From Melanocharis versteri (lineage: Eukaryota > Chordata > Aves > Passeriformes > Melanocharitidae): 64,000 nucleotides of DNA. Position 1 is the first letter of the stretch. The number at the start of each line of letters is the position of its first letter. This document shows positions 1-13,390 of the stretch, in pieces. Where the stretch lies: NCBI GenBank assembly GCA_013397845.1, contig VZTG01010316.1, forward strand, positions 856,496-920,495, read 5' to 3'. Under the pieces are notes generated by a model. The model was given only the letters and a program-made list of their open reading frames with translations. It searched no databases and was not told where the DNA came from. Position numbers and translations under genes: made by a program.

Positions 1-388
1 GTTCTGTACACTGCCTTTTCCCCAGGCTATAAACCTATGCAGCAAGCTGCAGAGACAACCCCCATGCCTGCAACAGATCCAAAGGAAACAGCAATTGAGC
101 AGATTTCCCAATGACTTTAATTGGAGTTTTGTGTAATTAGAAGGCAGAAAATTTTGGTTTGTATACCATCATCATCATTTTTATACAAAACATCAACCAT
201 AAGGCCTTTCTAATTTAGCTGTAAGAGGAAACCAACCACAGAAACACATCCCACCCTCAGGCACTCAGATTTACCTTTGGTAGCAAATCCCCATATCTAT
301 CACATATAAAGGAAAAACACCATGTAGGGACAGTAGTCAGTAACAAAGCATGCAAGTGAGCAGGCACAGAGACTCAAGTACTCATAAA

Positions 389-545
389 ATCATAGAATGA
401 TTTGGGTTGGAAGGGACCTTAAAGATCATCTGGTTCCAATCCCCCTGCTGTGGGCAGGGACACCTTCCACTATACCAGGTTGCTCATAGGTCCATCCAAC
501 CTGGCCTTGAACACTTCCAGGGAAAGGGAGCATCCACAAACTCTA
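389..545 (-). mobile_element. CR1 LINE fragment, 3' end
   Basis: Read on the minus strand, this segment ends in the characteristic avian CR1 3' tail: a TTCCAACCCAAA-type motif followed by a TTCTATGAT terminus. On the plus strand it appears as 'catagaatgatttgggttgg' followed by 'aagggaccttaaagatcatc'. Upstream CR1 parts (the 'ttgaacacttccaggga' block) are also present. Only about 150 bp remain, so it is 5'-truncated, as most CR1 copies are. Two chance frames at 407-640 run through it and are not genes. Confidence 0.93.
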
Positions 546-2046
546 TGGACAATACTCATGCAGAAGGAGACAGTTCCTCCAACTCAGACGAAGAGACCAC
601 CAGTACAATATCCATTCCATTTCTTCTGGAATTAGGATAAATAAATAGCTTAGACAACAAAGAATGGTCCTGTGTTTTAACTCAGAAACTGGATGTGGAT
701 GCATTCTCATATTTTTTCAGGTTTTCTGTGTGACCACAGCCAAATTGCTTTGGCTCTCTTCCAGCAAAGCACCTGTGCACGTGTGTTTGGACTGAATTGG
801 TACCTCTCATGTTAAGTTTGGGATTGCAGAGGCAAATTTGATTCTTGTACCTGCAAAATAAGGCGTAACAACACTTTCATCTTGTACCTGGCAAGTCTAT
901 TTAGTTTACAGATGCCTGGGATTGGGACCTGTTTCTTAGGACACACTCAGGGCATAAATGCTAACATGGTGCAGGGGTATCTGAGCCAGACTCCAGTCCC
1001 AGAAAAGTCTCAGTGGTCCCTCTGAGAGGTTGAGGGCTACCAGAATACTTGCACTGTGGGTGTTGGAAAGCATGCTTGCTACAGAAAAGTCATTTAAGCA
1101 ACCTCAACTCAATATGAAGGACTGAAAAAGTATGGTACTGTTTAAGATGCAAACAATAATTACTTCAGCTTTTTCATCAACAGAAAAAGCTCTGAAAATA
1201 TAGATCTGTACAACAGAGGGAAACAGCCTTGTACTAGGCTTGTGGTAAATATTTGGGTATTATTTATGTAAGCCCTTAATAAACAATGATGAAATAAAAA
1301 GTGCTCAGAAAATGAGTGCTTCGAGGTCTAATTAAACAATGCTGAATGTTTTTGCATTGTAATGCTCAAGAGAAAATCACCAACTGTTTTGCAACATGCC
1401 TAGAATTTTAAATTTCATTTTCTTGTCCGAGATTGAAATAAAAATAGGGAACTTGATAAAGATTAATTCGATGTCAGGAGGGACATTTGCTCTTTAATTA
1501 GATTTCTGTAGCCCTAGCAGTTTCGTTGTGCCACTATAGCAAGTCCTAAAAAGCCTGCAGCAGAACTAAAGAGTGATCCTCATCTCCACACTTTACTAGG
1601 AACTAATTTCATTTCCTGCCTGTCTGGAGAGGTATTTTCAACAGGCATCAATGTTTTTGTCTTCACAACTGATTTATTCATCAATCTCAATGTGATATTT
1701 TAAACCTTTAAATTACATCCAAATCCTAAAGCATCTGTTTATTACACAAGGAAATTGAAAATCTGTCTGTGTGATATCATACAAAGATTTTTCCTTAAGG
1801 TTATAAAGGAAGTTGACAGATATTAATGATTTTTTTTTCTTTTGACCTCATTCGAAGACAAAGCTTAACAAAAAAGAAGAAGAAATCTGGACAAATACAG
1901 CAGGTCCCTGAGTTTGCTGTATATAAAATATATACCAGAAAAAATGAGGTTATTATTTTTGGCAGGCTATGCAATCATCTTGCTGTATACATTTATTTTC
2001 TAAAGGAAAAGAAATACCGAAAAGTAGACTGAAATGAGTTATTATT

Positions 2047-2069
2047 AAAAAAAAAAAAAAAAAAAAAAA
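2047..2069 (+). repeat. Poly-A run (23 A)
   Basis: There are 23 uninterrupted A residues in intron 8. No retroposed body is obvious on the left, and no target-site duplication was identified. Confidence 0.9.
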
Positions 2070-5000
2070 GTGACATACATTAATCTTCTGGTGCTTTCTT
2101 ATGCATATGCACTTGCAGCCATGGTTACTAGACATTAAGAATCTAGTTTTGCTTCCTCTACCTATGAACTGAAATGGGACAGAGCTGGTAATGGGACTCG
2201 CCATCCCATGCAATGCTTGGGTGAAGGATTTTGAGCAGGGAAGGTGATGCTTCCAGCAGGGCTGTTTGAAAGGATTCCTTAACAAGATCTGGGTGTATTA
2301 AGGAGGGAGTGAATCCCCCGTCTCATCACTCTTCTCACCAAACAGCACAGTAAACAGGCTGGATAGGAGGGTATGTTCAGAGAGGCACAAATGCCTGTGT
2401 GAGTAGAGAAAGGAAAGAATGACATAAATAGAGAGCCCACCATGCAACTTCAGGTGCTGTTTTAGCCTGAACTTTGGAGAAATTGTGCTGATTTGATTGA
2501 CAAGGGTTAATAATCACACCATCTAAGGCCAACTGAGTAAAAATTAAACATCATGTCAAACCTAAGAAACCGACTGGAGAGAAACAGCTCTGTATCAGTT
2601 AAAAAATTATACAGTGATAAGATGCTCATATGAGCATTTAATGAAAGAAAAATCACACTCTTGAAATCTACTATGAGTCTTCCTGTGTGTCAAAAGTGGA
2701 GAAAAGAAAAACTATGGCACAATGGATGTTGACTTCGAAAAGTAAAACTTTAACATGGCTCCTGTTAATGATATTTGAGAAAAATATAATAAATTTGGGA
2801 ATTAGAAGCTAAAGAAAATAAAAATCTGGATCTAATTTAAATCTAAGTATGAGAATAGAACTAATGGCCATTTTTTTATAGTTTAAAGGATTATCACTCT
2901 AAACAAGCACCCCAAAGGTCTACAGTAGTGACCCCTTTTTAATTTATTCATTAACTATTGGAACAGAAGAGAAAAGAGACAAAATAATCTACTTCCCAGA
3001 AGTTCCAATTTAGATAACTCAAAATAGAGAAGACTGTTTAAAGGAAATTAAAAAATATTTACTAATGCTAGGCATATGACCAAAATGCTAATACCAAAAT
3101 TTTACATTGCATTTCAGAACAATTTGGATGCATTGCCTCAGCTGCATACTCCACAGAGTTAATTGATTTTAAAAATAACAGAAATTGTGCAGTCACTGAG
3201 GATTTTTGGCTACCAACACTTCCGATTTTCTTGATGTTCTGTAGTTTTTGTGGATCCTCAAAGGAGACTGCCCTTCTCCAGCTGGCAGTCACTCTTGATT
3301 TGGTAGCTGCACACGTGCAGGCAAGGAGTGCTGGATATGGAGAAGGACATGTTGTTCCCTGTAGAGCTGATGAAGATCAGCTCATTGTCCTGGAAGCAAT
3401 GGGAACAGAACTCTCTCCCCAGGTCAGCACTTCTTATCAGTCCCTCCTCAAAGTTTGCACAGAAGAGTTTGTGAATTTCACACACAATGGTTTTTGGAGA
3501 ACTGTGTTCCTGCCTGCCAGGGCTGAAATTTCGATCTCTGTGTGGTTTTTCTTGGAGTTGGCAGTCCTTCAGACATACTACAAGACAGTCTTTGATATGA
3601 AACTATCCTCCTTTTCCTGCAGAAAATGACTGACCAAATGTCACAGATCCAGAGTTAAAGCAGGGGATCTGTTGAGAGCAGGGATTTGCAGAGCCTGCAG
3701 CTGTTGAGTGTCATACTAGTGAGCCATGAACTATTTCAAAGAGGGATGTTGGGGAAAAAAAGGAAAAAAAAATAAATAGAGAGCCCACCACTAATGATTT
3801 CTACTTCTAACATGCCTCCAGCAGAGTCTGCAGTGAAGGTGCCCAGCCAGGTGAGCGCACCAATACCTGCAGTAGAAGACTGCTAGGAAGCTGTTGGCAG
3901 GCTTACTCTTCTCTTGCCTATTAAGCTTCATGCTGCAGTGTGACATGACAAAATTTGCCTCTTTTTTTCTTATAGTGTATTAGTCTATTTAGTATGAGTA
4001 GTGCTGAGGCTTCCAAAGAGGAAAATGACTCCTGGTGCAAGTCATTCTCTAGGGAGTGGTATGTTAACTAGTTTCTCTTCTTGCTGCTTTCATGGAGTTT
4101 TTGGAAAGGCTGGCCATACCTAAGCATGGAGGAAATAAAACAACTTGAGGGAAGTGAAAAAAAGTTGACTTAAAGGCAACTATTGCTTCTGCTTTATCAG
4201 AATACATATTCTCCCATTCTTCTTGGCTGTCTTTTTATGTAGCAGAGTATCCTACACAGGGACTGAACCTCTCATCCAGAGTTCCGCTTCCCTCCTCACC
4301 ATAGGCCAGACAGACAGTGACTGGTGCCTCCTCTTTCTCCTTACTGCTGTTGACTCTCAGCTGCTGGGAGGGCTCTATTTTTCTCCCACTGTATCTTTTC
4401 TTCTTTAACAAGCTCTGTGATCAGCAGAATGTTTGCTGTATTTCGAGCAGAAGGGAGAGCAGAGTCCTTTCACAACTGAGTCAGAAAGAGGCCCTTACTT
4501 TCAGGTTGTAGTCTCTTGACTTTTTGCTATTTGCCTCCTGGTGGCCAACCTGTCTTCTGTGTTCTAACATGGTATGGAATCCTGGCGATAGTGTTTTCTA
4601 TCATTTCTTGACTAAAAAGGGTCATACCTAAGAAACTGAACAGGATAGCACTGTTCTGTTCTGTCATGGCAAATCATGGTGTTGTTAGTACACCTGTAGC
4701 CCTAAAATGTAATACACATTTTGCTGTATTTAAATTCCATTCATAAACTCTATAAGCTGTTGTATGCTAAAAAAACCCCAAACAAATATTCCGAAGTGAA
4801 ATGACATAGATTTTCCAGGGCTCAAAACCCTCATTACTTTAAAGCAAAAGCAGGAGCATAAGAAATATAAATTGGCTTGTAGACATTACACAGTGCTTAA
4901 AGAGACATGTAGATTGGCAGTGCAGCATTTCAACAAGTAACAAGAACCTTAAGTAAAACAGAAAGATCTCACCACGGTATCTTCATTAAGAGCATCAGCC

Positions 5001-7219
5001 TTTCTGACTGAGGAATATGTGTTGGTAAAAAGCATTTAACCTAAAATTTCATGAGTTTAACAGGAACACAGAGGTACAGCATTTTTTACTTAACAGTAAT
5101 CGTCCTTAGTTAAAAAAAAACAAAACAACTCATCACAATACAGGTCTATATTCTGACTTCTGTTTTCTACAATCAAGTGCCCTGTATTTTCTCTTAAGCT
5201 AGAAACAAGTCAACTGCATGCCACACATCTCTCAGACAACTGAAAGTATTTTCAAACCGTGGATCCACACACCTTATGATACAAGCTTGCAACTTGGCAA
5301 AATAAAACATTGGAAGATTCATATCACATTACCTTTTCTTTTGTAGAGAGTTTAGAATAATGCCTAAGTGTTTATTCATACAATAATTATATTCTATATA
5401 TAAATATGTAAGTATTTAACATCTGCATTACATCTTTTGCTAGCCCCAACCGTACTATTAATTCACTAAACAGAGACAGATTTTCAAATTTTTCAGTAAA
5501 TTATGCCTAACAATTCTGGAAAAGACATAAGGAGTTCTGCATTGGACAAGTAATATACAAGTGATACTGAACTTGCCAAACAATCTGAACTTGGAAGACT
5601 GAATCACTGTGCAATAAAAACTCGTTGAAATATAGCTATACAACCTCAATAGGTTGCTGTCACAGATGTAATTTTTCACGTTTGGTAAAGGAACCAGAGT
5701 ATTGCTTTGTCTCTCAGTGCTCTGAGCCTTCAGGTTCAACCAGGATTCTGCCAGGCTTAGGATCTCCAGACAGACCCTCCTCGCTCACCTGCCTAGAACT
5801 TCCTCTAGTTAATTCCAGTTGCCCAGGCTCAGGGTCAACTCCTGAGCTTCTCTGAGACTTGAGCCTGGCTCTCCTGGGACACTCACACTAACTGTAGGGA
5901 AACCTCCACGAATGCATGACTCCACTTACGTGTGGTCATAAGTCTGTTGAGTCTGTTTTCTCTGATAGTGAAAAATTAACTGGACTAGGAAAAATATGTG
6001 AACACTTTACAAGTTTTCCTTCCTGATTACTCCAAATCACTCTTGGGACTAAGATCAAAGTCTCTGAATAAATCCAAATCATCCTGAGCATACCTTGATT
6101 TATCCTCTGAACAACTAAGTTTATCAGTCCAGATTGCTTTCAACTCTTTTGGGGTTTTCTTCTGCTTTGGAAAATTTCTTTCCCTGTTAAATTGTTCCCC
6201 CAGCAAGAAGCTATGGTTTGTGTTCAAGTATTCCCAACTCTAAAGACCAGTCTTGAGATGAAATGTTTCTGGCTTGGAAAGCAAATGCAAATGCCTTGTT
6301 AGCAAAGGTGAATTTTTAGAGAAATTTAAAACATGGAGCAAGTTCATGACTATGTATTATCAGCCAGTACTGACAAGTTTTGTGTATACGAATTTTGTAG
6401 ACTCTTGCAATTCCATTCAAAAGAAAAATCATTCTAATGCCACTTTGCAAAGCAAGATCTTATTATTGATAGTCAGATCTCATACAATACAAAAGGAAAT
6501 TTTCTCTCATGAAATCAACTGTTTATCTGCTCTCTTTATATCCCTCCATAAGCCTGGAAGGCACGATATCATGGATGGTCTGCATTAATTCAGAACTCGT
6601 AGGAAATATGTTGAGAATCAACCATCTAAAACATTCAGAGTAGGGAAAAAAAACCAAACAAAAAAGCCCCATATTGGGATGGTGGACACAGCCCAATTAT
6701 TTCCAGTAAAAAGAAGGTACATCTATTTAGCAAAATGAAGTTATGAATGTGGCATAATGTAACACACTCATGTTCACTTAATCTAGCATGTTCAACACAA
6801 CCTGGGCTGCTTTATGCTCCCTCTGGCAGTTCCACATCACAGCCAGCACAAGGATAACAGCATAAGCTTCTATCATATGTTTATCTAGACATGCCTGCCT
6901 TTTGTTTGTGAAGTGTGACTCCTGAAAACTTAGCATTTCACCATTTTAGGGTAGTCACAGATTTGCAGATGGATCTACGGACAATGATGGACATCATTGC
7001 TACCACAAACACTCCTACTGCGGTTTTCCATCTTCTAGGTAAACTCATTCATTTGCTCTTGCCCTTGAAAGACTAAGCCTATACTATCATGATTTTGGAA
7101 CCTGCAAAATTAAAGCTAATCTAAATCTCTCTCACTATGCCAACTTCTGGATGACTCCCCTCCCCACACCCTCTCCAGAAATAAAATAATTCCCCAAGAA
7201 CTGAAAAGCTCCAACTTAC

Positions 7220-7606
7220 TTGCTGCATTGTAGGTGAGTGTAAAGCAGACTGGACCTGCATTGGTAGCTGGTTTCCAATGGACTGCTGCATTGGGATCGG
7301 CTGGTGCTGCTGGATGTTGAGATGCTGGTGCAGAGGGGGGCTGATCTGGAGAGGTGGCGGTGGGGACACAGCCATGTTTGCTATGGAAACAGTCACTGGC
7401 ATTTGGTTGTTGGGCTTGGGCGCTATGTTCCTGGGGATATTGGCATGCATGGCAGTGATGTGAGGGTTCATTCCTGGTTGTTGGTGGTAGTGGGAACTGA
7501 GGTACAGTGCAGAGTGAGCCTGGGCAGGCCCATGAAACACTGACTGCTTTGAATTCATCATCTGAGGTTGTGGGGAGGCTTTAACGTCAACAGGTTCGCT
7601 GTAGCT
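7220..7606 (-). CDS. TOX: TOX exon 8: Pro/Gln-rich C-terminal domain
   Basis: This is a 387-bp exon (129 codons, phase 0 at both ends). The acceptor is 'cccctacag' before AGC and the donor is CAA/GTAAGT. It starts with SYSEPVDVKAS and ends with HSPTMQQ. It lies just after the HMG box and forms most of the Pro/Gln/His-rich C-terminal region, considered the transactivation part of TOX proteins. Visible blocks include VFHGPAQAHSALYLSSHYHQ, APKPNNQMPVTVSIANMAV, PPPPLQISPPLHQHL and a Gln-rich QQHQPIPMQQ stretch. The mammalian protein differs at scattered positions, for example in the MMNSKQ and ANIPRNI segments. Reading on past the donor gives 33 intronic residues to a stop at 7121, which I treat as intron. 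Paralogues TOX2, TOX3 and TOX4 differ strongly in this region, so the TOX call is firm. Confidence 0.97.
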
Positions 7607-7802
7607 CTGTAGGGGAAAACAAAAATCAGACAATACTTAGAAGCTGCCAAATATGGCTGTTCTACCTCCTGAAATCTGTTTAAGAGCCACACCATAGCAA
7701 AACATTTATCTGGACCATCAAACATTCTTTAAATGGAGTTTGGTTATTAGTCTAGAAAAAGAATTAATCCCTTTCATCTTACACTTTTTTCTTCAACATT
7801 GT

Positions 7803-7817
7803 AAAAAAAAAAAAAAA
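7803..7817 (+). repeat. Poly-A run (15 A)
   Basis: This is a homopolymer of 15 A residues about 200 bp upstream (in the gene's sense) of the exon 8 acceptor. On the transcribed strand it reads as poly-T, but it is too far from the splice site to be its polypyrimidine tract. Confidence 0.85.
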
Positions 7818-10800
7818 GTAATGTAGGTCCTTTGTTTCCTGGTCTAGCCTGGCATTTTCTTTTTCCAAACTTGGAGCTGGCATCACTGATCTAATATCTT
7901 ACACAACCAAGACAACCAAGCCTGACACATTTTTTCACATAAGCAGCCACTATTATTGTCCTCAGATTTGATGGCCTAGAGGAAAAGAGAATTAGGAGGG
8001 TGGGTTACAGAAAAACTCTGTAGGGGTTTTTGACGTGTCTTGTTTTCTCATTTGCAAACCATGGATAAGATTTTCAGGGTCTTTTACCATATACATTGAT
8101 ATTGCTAATAGTTATTTAGCAGTTAGTTAACATGATGAAGAGGCTAAACCCCATCCTCAGCTGTTCTGCTGCATGGAACTAATACACTAGTTGCTGTGCC
8201 AATGTCTTTATTTTGAAATATTTTGTGTTGGAATGCTATCCATGCCATCAAACATATTACATAGGCCATGCGTTAAGAGAAATAAGAATAATCTGGGTAA
8301 TTTCTCTTTTAGCAAAACATGCTTGATTAATCCAATTCATAAGACTCTGAAAATTCTGTTTAAAACTTATGGCTATATAAATGTTAGCCTGCACCAGATA
8401 TAAGGAAGTTATCTTCAGTCCAAAGCTAGAAGAATACTGTGTAGAATATTAGAAACTGCACAGTTTTCTGAAATATTATGGTCTGGCCTGATTTCTTAAA
8501 GTTGCTAGTAATAAAACCTCTCCATTAATGAATATGAATTTCAATAATACTCTTTGTTCTAATATTTATAACTTGCTACATTTGATTAAACTCAATTTGC
8601 TCAATTGTTTTTCATACGATTATTTTCTTAGATAACCTGACCATTAACCGTGTGCTCAAATAAATGATGAAAAAAATTAAGAAATAACTCACATAGGTGA
8701 GAATCATAATTTGAAGTTAAGTCATACTGGGATTAATAGTCAGTGAAAGGTGAAACATGCTGGGGAAAAAAAAGGCAGAAATGTCCCTCTGGAGAAAGAA
8801 GTCACTTTGTCAAAACAAGGCTGAAAGATGCATATATGCCCTTACTCTGTGATCTCCGTGTCATGTTTGCTCAGTTTACAAGTCAGAGTAAGTTTCATGT
8901 TACACTCCAGGGTCAGTGAAGTCTATTTGTATTCTTTCTGAAGGAGGCACCATCACCAACAATCCGTTGACATGAGCGTTACTGAAATTGCTTCATTATA
9001 TGCAATGATAAAGATGAGGATGATAACTTCCTTTTCCCTATGTGTAACTGCAGTTCCATTAGCAAAAAAACCCTTGTTTTCTCCAGTAAATGAAGGAAAA
9101 TTAAATGAATGTGAAAAAATTAATGCAAATCACTGTCTCTGTGGATCTGCCTAGCTCTGCTCGCATGTGGCTGTACACGTGTGCAATATGTATTACGTGC
9201 ATGTTTGCAGGATTCAGATGCAGACATAAACGCCTGAAAGTAGCTGAAGAATCTGCCATTATTTGGATATTATTTTTAAAACACTGAATTAGCGTTCATA
9301 AAAACACGGGAAGAATTTCCCCCCTCTCTTCCCAGTTGTATTTTTAGAGCACTCTTGTGAGTGTAGAAGCAACGACTGGCAGGTTTGCTGAAATTTCAGC
9401 AATTCAGAAGGTTTGTTAATTAGCAGCGTGGTCAGGAGACTCCTCTTGGGTGTCCCATGCTTATTACACATTACAGGAGGTGTAGGCTGTGTTCTTTCTT
9501 GAGGGACCTGGAAGTTTTACTGAGAGCATAGTCCCCTCATGGAAACAGCTTGTCTTTCCATGATGTAGCTGGCAGGCTCTGCATGGTCCAAGCAGGGATA
9601 ATTGCTCCTGAAGTGTCTAAGGGCAGATTGGTTAAACTGATCCTCCTGGTGAGGTGAGTGCTGCAAAAAGCCTTTGCTGACATACCGATATACACTTAGA
9701 TTTCATTTGTAACTACAAAGATACTGCCATACACCTCTTCAGCAAAGATACAGGGAACCAATCTAATTACTGGACAATTCTGAGTTCACATGTAAGTGCT
9801 GGATGCATGGCCCATACTGATAAAATTACAGACATATAGGTTGTGTAATTTGATACTTTAAATACTGAATTATCTTAAGAGGAATTGCACAGTCTCTGGT
9901 CAGAGATGAATAACACTTGTTACACCTCTGAGAGGAGCTCTACAGAATGCTCGAAAGGGACAGTTTCAGTTGTCTCAAGCTGTGAATCAGCTTTCTATAT
10001 GTTTCACCACCTCTTGATCCAATAAAAAGCACCACTCTTCAGTTTAAGACCAAGTGTTTTGCTGTAACTTAGGATTCTTTGAGTCATATGTGATCTGAAA
10101 CCAAATTGTCCAATATCAGTGTAAAACACATCAATATTATCAGTTACTGGGAATCTTGATAAATGAACCCATTAAATGCTATTCTCCAGCATACTGCACT
10201 TTCAGCTTTTTTCTGCAGCTGGGTCAGAAACACAGATTTTGTAAGTACTACTGGAGCTAAAAAAATAGGTGATATCAAGTATTTTGGCTTTGTGATGTCA
10301 CTTTGTGAAATAAACCAAGAGGCATATATGATACATTGGTCACACTATGATGTTGGGCACAATGGCTGCTTTCACAGACTAGAATGGGCATTGCACTGGC
10401 CCAGTGCAGCATCAGATAGTCTTAAACAAAGACTTTTATTTCAGGTAAAAATTTGAATTAAGAAAGAAGGGATTTGACTGGCCAATATGGGCTTCGAATG
10501 CACAGTCATGTTCCCTATTTGTCAGGTTGGATTTCAGCCAATTTTTTCTTGACTTATCCAAGGAGAAGAGTACATAAATAACTTAAAAAAGCCCCCCAAA
10601 ACCTCTAATTAAATCTGGCCCAAACCAACACAGACAATTTACATCAGTAATTTATAGGACGAAGTTCTAGAATAAAATTCAGATGTATGCAGTGGAGACC
10701 AAAACTACAAATCCATACACACAGGCCACCAAAGACTGGGGCTTAGTAACTCCTAAATGCTAAAAAGTCTTCTACTGGACATGTTGTGAGAACATCTTTC

Positions 10801-11086
10801 ATCACTACTAGCTGAAGAATGGTGGTGTAGACCCACCACTAGAGGGTGACAGAATATTACATTTAGTTAATGGTAGGTGGTGGTATTTTACACGTACATT
10901 GGTGAACATACAGTAGGCTGACAAATTAGTTTTTCATGACAGTCCTTTATGCTCTTTGAGTAGCTTATACTTGTTCTGGAGAACAAGTTGAAGCCTTACT
11001 CTAAATCTTGAAATTCTTCATAGTCTAGGAGAAGGATTTCCTATGGCCCTGTCTCTCCTTCTAACTTAATACTCTTGTCCAAATTG

Positions 11087-11106
11087 AAAAAAAAAAAAAA
11101 AAAAAA
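11087..11106 (+). repeat. Poly-A run (20 A)
   Basis: Twenty A residues in intron 7, followed by GACGAC. On the minus strand it encodes the poly-Phe part of a 149-residue chance frame. No adjacent retroposed sequence was recognised. Confidence 0.85.
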
Positions 11107-11749
11107 GACGACAAGGTAGTTAGACCAAGGCAATGGAATGGTACAGAGAAAGTATGACTGTCCTTTAGGCACAACACAAATCCACTTCCCACCCCCTCCC
11201 CTCAAAGAATCTGTTGTTTTACTGAAACACAAAGAAAAAAAGGGAAGAGCATTTTGAAATCCCAACAGAAAGATAATGAAAGTAGAAGAAAAATAGGAAA
11301 AGAGAAGGAACAAAATAAGTACTACTGTAATTCTGATGATAATGAGTATAATTATATTAACTAAAAGTACTGGTGGTGCATGACCCTTGGTCCACAAAAT
11401 TATTTGTATAATATATTCAAGGAAGTGTGTGATGATACAGCTAAGTGCTGTTCTTAAGAGAAAGCATTCAGGGTTGATAATTTTGCACAAAGTCTGGAAA
11501 GTGCTGAATCAAGTTCTTCCCCATGGTTTTCACCAGACTCATGGCTTTCCTTCCAATTTTAGTGCAGAGAACTTTCCCATGCACCTCTACTCCCCTAACG
11601 TGTGCCAAAACTCCTTATGCTTTATTGATGCCAAGATGATTTTTTGCTTTTTCTTTTATGTACCTTTTACACAGTTCTATGTATCCACAAGTATTAGCAT
11701 GCATACTTGTAATTCTTTAAGTCTGATAACTTAGCACAGTTCTAGTGTT

Positions 11750-12150
11750 TGTAGGACCAGAAACCCAAACACCCCAAAAGACATAAAGACCAGGAGACCA
11801 AACATTCTACTATTTTGGAGAACCAAGGTCGCTCTCCAGAACATATTCTGTAAACTAGATATTAGCCCACCCAGGCGGGGGGGGAGGATTCCATAGATGG
11901 GGAAAAATATTGCACCATCCACCCAAGCCCCCTTATTGGGTACCCTTATTAGATTTGTTAATGTGTAAGGTCTATGACTTGTATACGTGATTTACGGTGG
12001 GGGTGCATTGCAACGCGTTCCACCTTGGCAAAGTGATGCATCGATGGGATCCTATTAAAGATACTGAGGTAAACAACCCCCTAACCCCTTAATTGTGAAC
12101 GGCTTTCATTTCCTAAGACCAGAGAAAGGCATCATTATTGCCGAATTATA
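11750..12150. mobile_element. Possible endogenous retroviral solo LTR (boundaries uncertain)
   Basis: This segment differs from the surrounding intron. It carries about ten CpG dinucleotides in 400 bp, including 'caacgcgttcc', 'atcgatggg' and 'gaacggc', where flanking intron has almost none. It also has an eight-G run near 11879 and an ATTAAA-type signal in 'cctattaaagatactgag', as in U3-R-U5 of avian LTRs. A possible 5' TG (TGTAGGACC) is at 11750. I could not fix the 3' end or find a matching target-site duplication, and no gag, pol or env sequence lies next to it. If real, it would be a solo LTR without coding capacity. A GC-richer unique intron segment is the alternative. Confidence 0.4.
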
Positions 12151-13352
12151 GAATTAAATTAGGAATAAGGGGTTAAACATTGCTCACTTAGTTGTGCTAT
12201 TCTTTTCTGGAGGGAACTGCCCTGGGACTAGTGGTCATTCTCATCGCAGACTGAATTCAGGCACAGGGAGTATGTCTGTTCCTTAGAGGAAAGTGGGATT
12301 TCCCTCATCCCATAACATCCAACTCACTCCCGTGGTTGAGAAATTATTTTTGGTAAAGACACACTGCTCAATTTAGCTGTGTTAGAGAAAAAACAGCCTA
12401 GATGATGCCATTTTGGCATCTCCACAGCTCCCTTTGGGATATAATTTGACTTTCACTTTGGAAACTCACACTTTAAACTCTCATCTATGTATCTGTGTAA
12501 CCAAACAGCTCTTGAAACCTACACATGGATATTGATTCTCTTTCTAAATTGTGTCTGCCTTCTGGCTACTGTTGGAGATTCTAATCCCATTTCTGTTGGA
12601 ACATAAACATCCATGTGGTTGAAAGTAAAGCAAGGACATGTTTTAACAAGGCACTACTCTAAAGGCCTGATCCTTAGACTACTGAATTTAAAGGAAAATC
12701 TATTATTAATTCAAACAGAATTTGGACCACAGCCCAACACTGTTACTGTTACTTAAGTATTAATGTCTGGATGTCCATTTCATTTTTCATGAAAACCAAG
12801 TGGGATCTGACTAACAGAGGCTGAGACTCATTCCCAGTTGATGATCACTATTTTTGACCTCTGATCCATCAGAAGCTTACACAGAAACTACAAATATCTA
12901 TACTTATTTCCATTGCTAATGTGTTAATGCAGTTTTTGTTAGAAATGTTGCCAGCAAGTAGGACTACATAGATGTATTCACACATGATATACATGGACAT
13001 CTTCAACTCACATAATTTATACATGCTTTATATACAGAATTCCTATCTACTATAGAATAATATGTGGGAATTAAATAGATTTTTACACTAATTTCACTCT
13101 AGTAAGTAGTGCTCAGCTAATATTGCTCCTTGCAATGTAAAACTAAAAAGTCAGTGTTGTCTCAAAGAAACCAGAGATGTTCTATTAACAGAGAAAAAAA
13201 GGGGTTTTTTCTTGTTCTATTGACTTCAGAAAATTAGTTAATGATCAAAGCCTTTCAGTTGGAGCAATATAATTTCAGTTGTTTACAGATGAGATATTAT
13301 CAAAATGCTTCTTTATTAATAACACCAATTAAGCTCTCCTTTGTAGTAAAAT

Positions 13353-13390
13353 ATTCAGTAAATACATTCAGTACATTCAGAACATTCAGT
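13353..13390 (+). repeat. Short imperfect tandem repeat (ATTCAG units)
   Basis: Four ATTCAG cores occur within 38 bp, spaced by 4-7 bases (ATTCAGTA, ATTCAGT, ATTCAG, ATTCAGT). It is a small degenerate minisatellite in AT-rich intron with no known function. Confidence 0.75.

Larger units (their letters stand above)
1..7219 (-). other. TOX: TOX intron 8 (partial)
   Basis: This is intron sequence downstream of the exon 8 donor (GTAAGT, read on the minus strand from 7219). It holds a minus-strand CR1 fragment at 389-545 and a 23-base A run at 2047-2069. A locally GC-richer patch at 3240-3660 has overlapping open frames on both strands but no recognisable product. I looked for the expected last TOX exon (about 62 codons, containing a Trp-Asn-Asn-Asp-Tyr motif in mammals) and did not find it, so it is probably left of the window. 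Confidence 0.75.

Noticed and set aside
5740..5890. GC-richer CT-rich stretch considered as a second LTR
   Set aside because: No TG/CA ends, polyadenylation signal or target duplication were visible, and CpG content is not raised as it is at 11.75-12.15 kb.
7121..7219. Extension of the exon 8 frame by 33 codons to a stop at 7121
   Set aside because: A consensus GTAAGT donor follows CAA at 7220, the added residues do not resemble TOX, and no polyadenylation signal was seen nearby. It is best read as intron.
11041..11490. 149-codon minus-strand frame
   Set aside because: It includes a poly-Phe block from the A20 run, has low-complexity Ile/Leu/Phe content and shows no recognisable domain. It fits chance.
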